Positions 16,529 to 19,808 of a stretch of 19,808 bases of DNA are shown here, piece by piece. The DNA lies in the NCBI GenBank assembly GCA_934561555.1, contig CAKTGQ010000029.1, positions 1-19,808 on the forward strand, read 5' to 3'. Source of the stretch: an uncultured Faecalibacterium sp. GTDB taxonomy: Bacteria > Bacillota > Clostridia > Oscillospirales > Ruminococcaceae. Within the stretch, counting starts at the first letter, position 1; each line of letters begins with the position of its first letter. The translations under genes were made by a program, and so were the position numbers. The notes beneath the pieces are model-generated. The model was not told where the DNA came from and made no database searches. It worked only from the letters and a program-made list of their open reading frames with translations.

Positions 16529-17715
16529 ACTTCCACACCCTCCTTGACGGATTCAAACACTTTTGCGCCCTCCTTGACGGTAGCGCCTGCGCCGATGGTC
16601 AGACCGGTGCCAACGTGGGCAATTGCGCCCTCGCCGCCGACCTTTGCACCTGCGCCCACAACAACGTCCTCAGCAAGGATGCAGCGCTTGACCACGGCAC
16701 CTGCCTTGACCACGACACCGTCCATCAGCACGGCGTCCTCAACAGTAGCGCCCTCTTCCACAACGACGCCAGCGCTCAGTACAGAGTGCTTGACGCTGCC
16801 GTAGATCTTGCAGCCCTCGGTGACGAGGGAGTCCTGCACAACGGCGCGCTCGCCGATCTTCTGGGCGGGCAGCACGGGGTTGCGGCTGTAAATTTTCCAG
16901 GTCTTATCAAAGATATCAATGCCGGAGTTCTCGGGGTCCAGCACTTCCATGTTGGCTTCCCACAGGCTGTCGATGGTGCCCACGTCGCGCCAGTAACCGG
17001 CAAAGCGGTAGGCGTACATCTTGCGGCCGTCACGCAGCAGGGCGGGAATGATATTCATGCCGAAGTCGTTCTTGGAGTTGGGGTCAGCCTCGTCCTCGAT
17101 CAGATACTTCTTGAGCACATCCCAGTTGAAGATGTAGATGCCCATGGAGGCCAGATTGGACTTGGGCACCGGGGGCTTCTCCTGAAACTCGGTGATGCGG
17201 TCGGTCTCGTCCGCCACCATCAGGCCGAAGCGGGAAGCTTCCTTCCAGTCCACTTCCATAACAGCCACAGAGAACTCTGCGCCCTTTTCCTTGTGGAAGC
17301 GCAGGAAGTCGGCGTAGTCCTGCTTGCAGATCTGGTCGCCGGACAGGATGATGACGTACTCGGGATCATAGCTGTCGATGAAGCCGATGTTCTGGTAGAT
17401 GGCGTTTGCGGTGCCCTTGTACCAGTCGGTGCCGTTTGCCTGCTCGTAAGGGGGCAGGGTGTGCACACCGCCGTGCAGACGGTCCAGATCCCAAGGCTGA
17501 CCGTTACCGATGTACTCGTTCAGCTTCTGGGGCTGGTACTGCGTTGCGATACCAACGGTGTCGATATTGGAGTTGACGCAGTTGGACAGCGGGAAGTCCA
17601 CGATGCGGTACTTACCGCCGAAGGACACCGCAGGTTTTGCCGTCTTTTGTGTCAGCGCGTATAAGCGCGAGCCACGTCCACCGGCAAGGATCATTGCCAC
17701 GATTTCTTTTGCCAT
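16522..17715 (-). CDS. glgC: Glucose-1-phosphate adenylyltransferase (ADP-glucose pyrophosphorylase)
   Basis: Makes ADP-glucose and pyrophosphate from glucose-1-phosphate and ATP, the committed and usually regulated step of glycogen synthesis. The 397-residue protein carries the nucleotide loop AGGRGSRL (residues 11-18), [17 protein letters not shown] (34-50), [12 protein letters not shown] (99-110), SGDQ (126-129) with the metal-binding Asp128, RFGLM (163-167), and EFQEKPP (177-183), followed by SMGIYIF (191-197). The C-terminal third is a hexapeptide-repeat beta helix. The ATG at 17715 has AAAGGGGAG upstream, with a small hairpin just beyond. It lies 86 bases after glgB and overlaps glgD. 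Confidence 0.97.
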   Translation of the reverse strand: MAKEIVAMILAGGRGSRLYALTQKTAKPAVSFGGKYRIVDFPLSNCVNSNIDTVGIATQYQPQKLNEYIGNGQPWDLDRLHGGVHTLPPYEQANGTDWYKGTANAIYQNIGFIDSYDPEYVIILSGDQICKQDYADFLRFHKEKGAEFSVAVMEVDWKEASRFGLMVADETDRITEFQEKPPVPKSNLASMGIYIFNWDVLKKYLIEDEADPNSKNDFGMNIIPALLRDGRKMYAYRFAGYWRDVGTIDSLWEANMEVLDPENSGIDIFDKTWKIYSRNPVLPAQKIGERAVVQDSLVTEGCKIYGSVKHSVLSAGVVVEEGATVEDAVLMDGVVVKAGAVVKRCILAEDVVVGAGAKVGGEGAIAHVGTGLTIGAGATVKEGAKVFESVKEGVEVC

Positions 17716-17735
17716 AGCTTTATTCTCCCCTTTAG

Positions 17736-17754
17736 CATTTCCTTTTTGGAAATG
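17736..17754 (-). promoter_or_regulatory. Small hairpin in the glgB-glgC gap
   Basis: CATTTCC and GGAAATG (17736-17742 with 17748-17754) form a 7-bp stem with a five-base loop, just upstream of the glgC ribosome site. No terminator tail. It could affect glgC translation or be a processing point. Confidence 0.3.
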
Positions 17755-17801
17755 ATAGTCAACAGATCAGAATGTTCGTGCGTGCATCCGTGTGGGCATC
17801 C

Positions 17802-19808
17802 TTACTCCTTGGGTGCTTTTGCTTTGCGGGTGCGCTTTGCGGGTTTGGTTTCTGCTTCGGTCTCAGGCTTTGCTTTTGCCGCAGTCTTTGCCTTGGCGGC
17901 GGTTTTCTTTACCGGCTTTTCTGCTGCCGTCTCGGGCTTTGCCTTGGACTTGGCAGCGGTCTTTTTTACTTTTTCCGGTTTTTCATCCGCCGTTTCGGCG
18001 GCCTTGGCCTTGGTGGTGCGGGTCTTTTTTACCGGCTTGTCGGCGTCCGGTTCGGCTTTGGCCTTGCGGGTCGTCTTTTTTACCGCCTTTTCCACGGCGT
18101 CCTTGACGGTGGCTTTTTTGGCGGTCTTTTTTTCCGGTTTGTCCGCGCTGTCCTCTGCTGCCTTGCGGGTGCGCTTTGTGGGCACCTCAAAGTACAGGGT
18201 GCTCATGGGCGGCAGGGTGACGGTGATGCTCTGCTCAAAGCCGTGCTGCGGCTTTTTGTGGGTGCGCAGCGGCTTGTTGTGCACAGTGCCGGAGCCGCCG
18301 AAGGCGGCATCATCGCTGTTCAAGATCTCCTTATAGGTGCCGGACACCGGTGCGCCGAGGGTGTAGCCCTCGCGCAGGACGGGGTTGAAGTTGCAGATGA
18401 CAAGGATCTGCTTGCCTGCGGCGTCCTTGCGCAGGAAGGCGATAACGCTTTGCTGCGAGTCGTCCGGCACGATCCACTGGAAGCCCTCCCAGCTGTAATC
18501 GATCTGCCAGAGGGCAGGGTGCTCTTTATAGAAGGCGTTCAGGGTGCGGACGTAGTTCTGCAGCTCGGCGTGCTTGTCGTAGTCCAGCAGCATCCAGTCC
18601 AGCTGCTTTGCCTCGTTCCACTCGGCAAACTGGCCGAACTCCTGTCCCATGAACAGCAGCTTCTTGCCCGGGTGCGCCATCATGTAGCCGAAGAAGGTGC
18701 GCAGGTTATCGAATTTTGCGTCATACTCGCCGGGCATCTTGTTCAGCAGGCTGCCCTTGCCGTGCACCACTTCATCGTGGCTGATGGGCAGAACAAAGTT
18801 CTCGCTGAAAGCGTAGAAGAAGCTGAAGGTCACCTTATTGTGGTTACCGGCGCGGAACAGCGGGTCAGTCTTCATGTAGCTGAGCATATCGTTCATCCAG
18901 CCCATGTTCCACTTGAAGTTGAAGCCCAGACCGCCGTCCGAAGCGGGCTTTGTGACCATGGGCCATGCGGTGGACTCCTCGGCGATCATGTACTTGTGGG
19001 GGTGACGGCCCAGCACGGTGTTGTTCAGCTTGCGCAGGAAGGCGATGGCTTCCAGATTCTCCTTACCGCCGTCCTTATTGGGCTCCCATTCGCCCTGCTT
19101 GCGGTTGTAGTCCAGATACAGCATGGAGGCCACGGCGTCCACGCGCAGACCATCAATGTGGTACTGCTCCAGCCAGTACAGTGCGCTGGAAATGAGGAAG
19201 CTCTGCACCTCGTTGCGGCCGAAGTCGAACACCATGGTGCCCCACTCCTTGTGCTCGCCGCGCTTGGGGTTGGGGTCCTCGTAGCAGGCCTCACCGTCAA
19301 AGTTGTACAGGCCGAACTGATCCTTGGGGAAGTGGGCGGGCACCCAGTCCATGATGACGCCGATGCCTGCGGCGTGCATCTTATCCACAAAGGCCATAAA
19401 GTCCTTGGGGGTGCCGTAGCGGCTGGTGGGTGCAAAATAGCCGGTGACCTGATAGCCCCAGCTGCCGTCGAACGGATATTCCATCACCGGCAGCAGCTCT
19501 ACATGGGTGTAGCCCATATCCTTGATGTACGGGATCAGCTCATCTGCCAGCTCGGAGTAGTTGTAGGGCTTGCCGCCCTCCTTCAGCTTCCAGCTGCCAG
19601 CGTGCATCTCGTAGATATTCATCGGGCCGTTGATCACGTCCGCCTTTTTCTGCGCGGTCTGCCAGGCGGCATCGTGCCATGTAAAGCCAGACAGATCGTA
19701 GACCTTGCTGCCGTTGGACGGCCGGGTCTCAGCGTGGAAGGCGTAAGGATCGGCCTTGTAGACAAGGTCGCCTGCGCGGGTGGTCACGCAATATTTATAA
19801 ACATCGTA
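17802..19808 (-). CDS. glgB: 1,4-alpha-glucan branching enzyme with lysine-rich C-terminal tail (5' end beyond the window)
   Basis: Makes the alpha-1,6 branches of glycogen by cutting and re-attaching alpha-1,4 chains (GH13). The 668 visible residues begin inside the N-terminal region ([13 protein letters not shown]); the frame is open through the right edge, so the start and the first CBM48 part are missing. GH13 signatures are clear: [20 protein letters not shown] (nucleophile Asp), [10 protein letters not shown] (acid/base Glu) and [12 protein letters not shown] (transition-state His-Asp). The catalytic and C-terminal domains end at MSTLYFEVP. After this comes a 125-residue extension (17805-18179) with 37 Lys and 6 Arg against 19 Asp/Glu, built from irregular units such as EKPVKKT and KAKAKP, resembling histone H1-like or AlgP-like tails. 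This tail is not part of standard GlgB. It is the first glg gene visible, 86 bases ahead of glgC. Confidence 0.95.
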   Translation of the reverse strand, partial: YDVYKYCVTTRAGDLVYKADPYAFHAETRPSNGSKVYDLSGFTWHDAAWQTAQKKADVINGPMNIYEMHAGSWKLKEGGKPYNYSELADELIPYIKDMGYTHVELLPVMEYPFDGSWGYQVTGYFAPTSRYGTPKDFMAFVDKMHAAGIGVIMDWVPAHFPKDQFGLYNFDGEACYEDPNPKRGEHKEWGTMVFDFGRNEVQSFLISSALYWLEQYHIDGLRVDAVASMLYLDYNRKQGEWEPNKDGGKENLEAIAFLRKLNNTVLGRHPHKYMIAEESTAWPMVTKPASDGGLGFNFKWNMGWMNDMLSYMKTDPLFRAGNHNKVTFSFFYAFSENFVLPISHDEVVHGKGSLLNKMPGEYDAKFDNLRTFFGYMMAHPGKKLLFMGQEFGQFAEWNEAKQLDWMLLDYDKHAELQNYVRTLNAFYKEHPALWQIDYSWEGFQWIVPDDSQQSVIAFLRKDAAGKQILVICNFNPVLREGYTLGAPVSGTYKEILNSDDAAFGGSGTVHNKPLRTHKKPQHGFEQSITVTLPPMSTLYFEVPTKRTRKAAEDSADKPEKKTAKKATVKDAVEKAVKKTTRKAKAEPDADKPVKKTRTTKAKAAETADEKPEKVKKTAAKSKAKPETAAEKPVKKTAAKAKTAAKAKPETEAETKPAKRTRKAKAPKE
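17805..18179 (-). other. Region encoding the basic, low-complexity GlgB tail
   Basis: Codes for the 125 C-terminal residues of GlgB. The translation is almost only Lys, Ala, Thr, Glu, Pro and Val/Asp, with recurrent D/E-K-P-x-K-K-T units and TKRTRKA near the start echoed by AKRTRKA near the end. Predicted disordered, with net charge about +24. The frame stays intact over imperfect DNA repeats, which argues that it is real and selected. Confidence 0.88.

Noticed and set aside
17805..18179. Basic tail as a separate small DNA-binding protein gene
   Set aside because: It is in frame with GlgB with no stop between them, and no start codon with a ribosome site is visible at the junction.

Overview
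The window looks like a chromosomal piece of a gut-type, GC-rich Firmicute (class Clostridia, probably the Faecalibacterium/Gemmiger/Subdoligranulum neighbourhood of the Ruminococcaceae/Oscillospiraceae). This placement is inferred from three things: the paired glgC-glgD genes typical of Firmicutes, strong AAGGAGG-type ribosome binding sites, and a GC-rich double-hairpin intergenic repeat of a kind I recall from that group. No database search was possible.

Layout, left to right: (1) The 3' end of a 5S rRNA with its terminator (1-111), so an rRNA operon ends here. (2) A lone GT4-type glycosyltransferase (294-1448, +) with its own extended -10 promoter, converging on (3) a cardiolipin synthase gene (1506-3122, -); one perfect hairpin at 1461-1502 separates the two. 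(4) A uridine kinase gene (udk, 3328-3957, +), divergent from cls and ended by a strong terminator. (5) Two tandem paralogous secreted proteins of unknown function (4027-4965 and 5023-6015, -) behind one near-consensus promoter, with a 67-bp identical DNA block covering their signal peptides. (6) A ten-gene F1Fo ATP synthase operon on the minus strand, atpZ-atpI-atpB-atpE-atpF-atpH-atpA-atpG-atpD-atpC (13499 down to 6205), with a clear promoter and terminator. (7) The 3' part of a glycogen synthesis operon on the minus strand, glgB-glgC-glgD-glgA (beyond 19808 down to 13818), ended by a strong terminator. glgB is cut by the window edge.

How it works together: the ATP synthase genes encode a complete rotary enzyme plus two small assembly/accessory membrane proteins. 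Its single c subunit carries a two-carboxylate, ETTGIY-type ion site as known from Na+-coupled rotors, which suggests sodium bioenergetics. The glg genes make ADP-glucose (GlgC with its non-catalytic partner GlgD), polymerise it (GlgA) and branch it (GlgB), for intracellular glycogen storage.

The least explained parts are the secreted paralogue pair, a 125-residue lysine/alanine-rich histone-H1-like tail on GlgB, and structured GC-rich elements inserted inside both operons (atpG-atpD and glgD-glgA gaps). I see no CRISPR array, tRNA, transposase, phage gene or complete mobile element.
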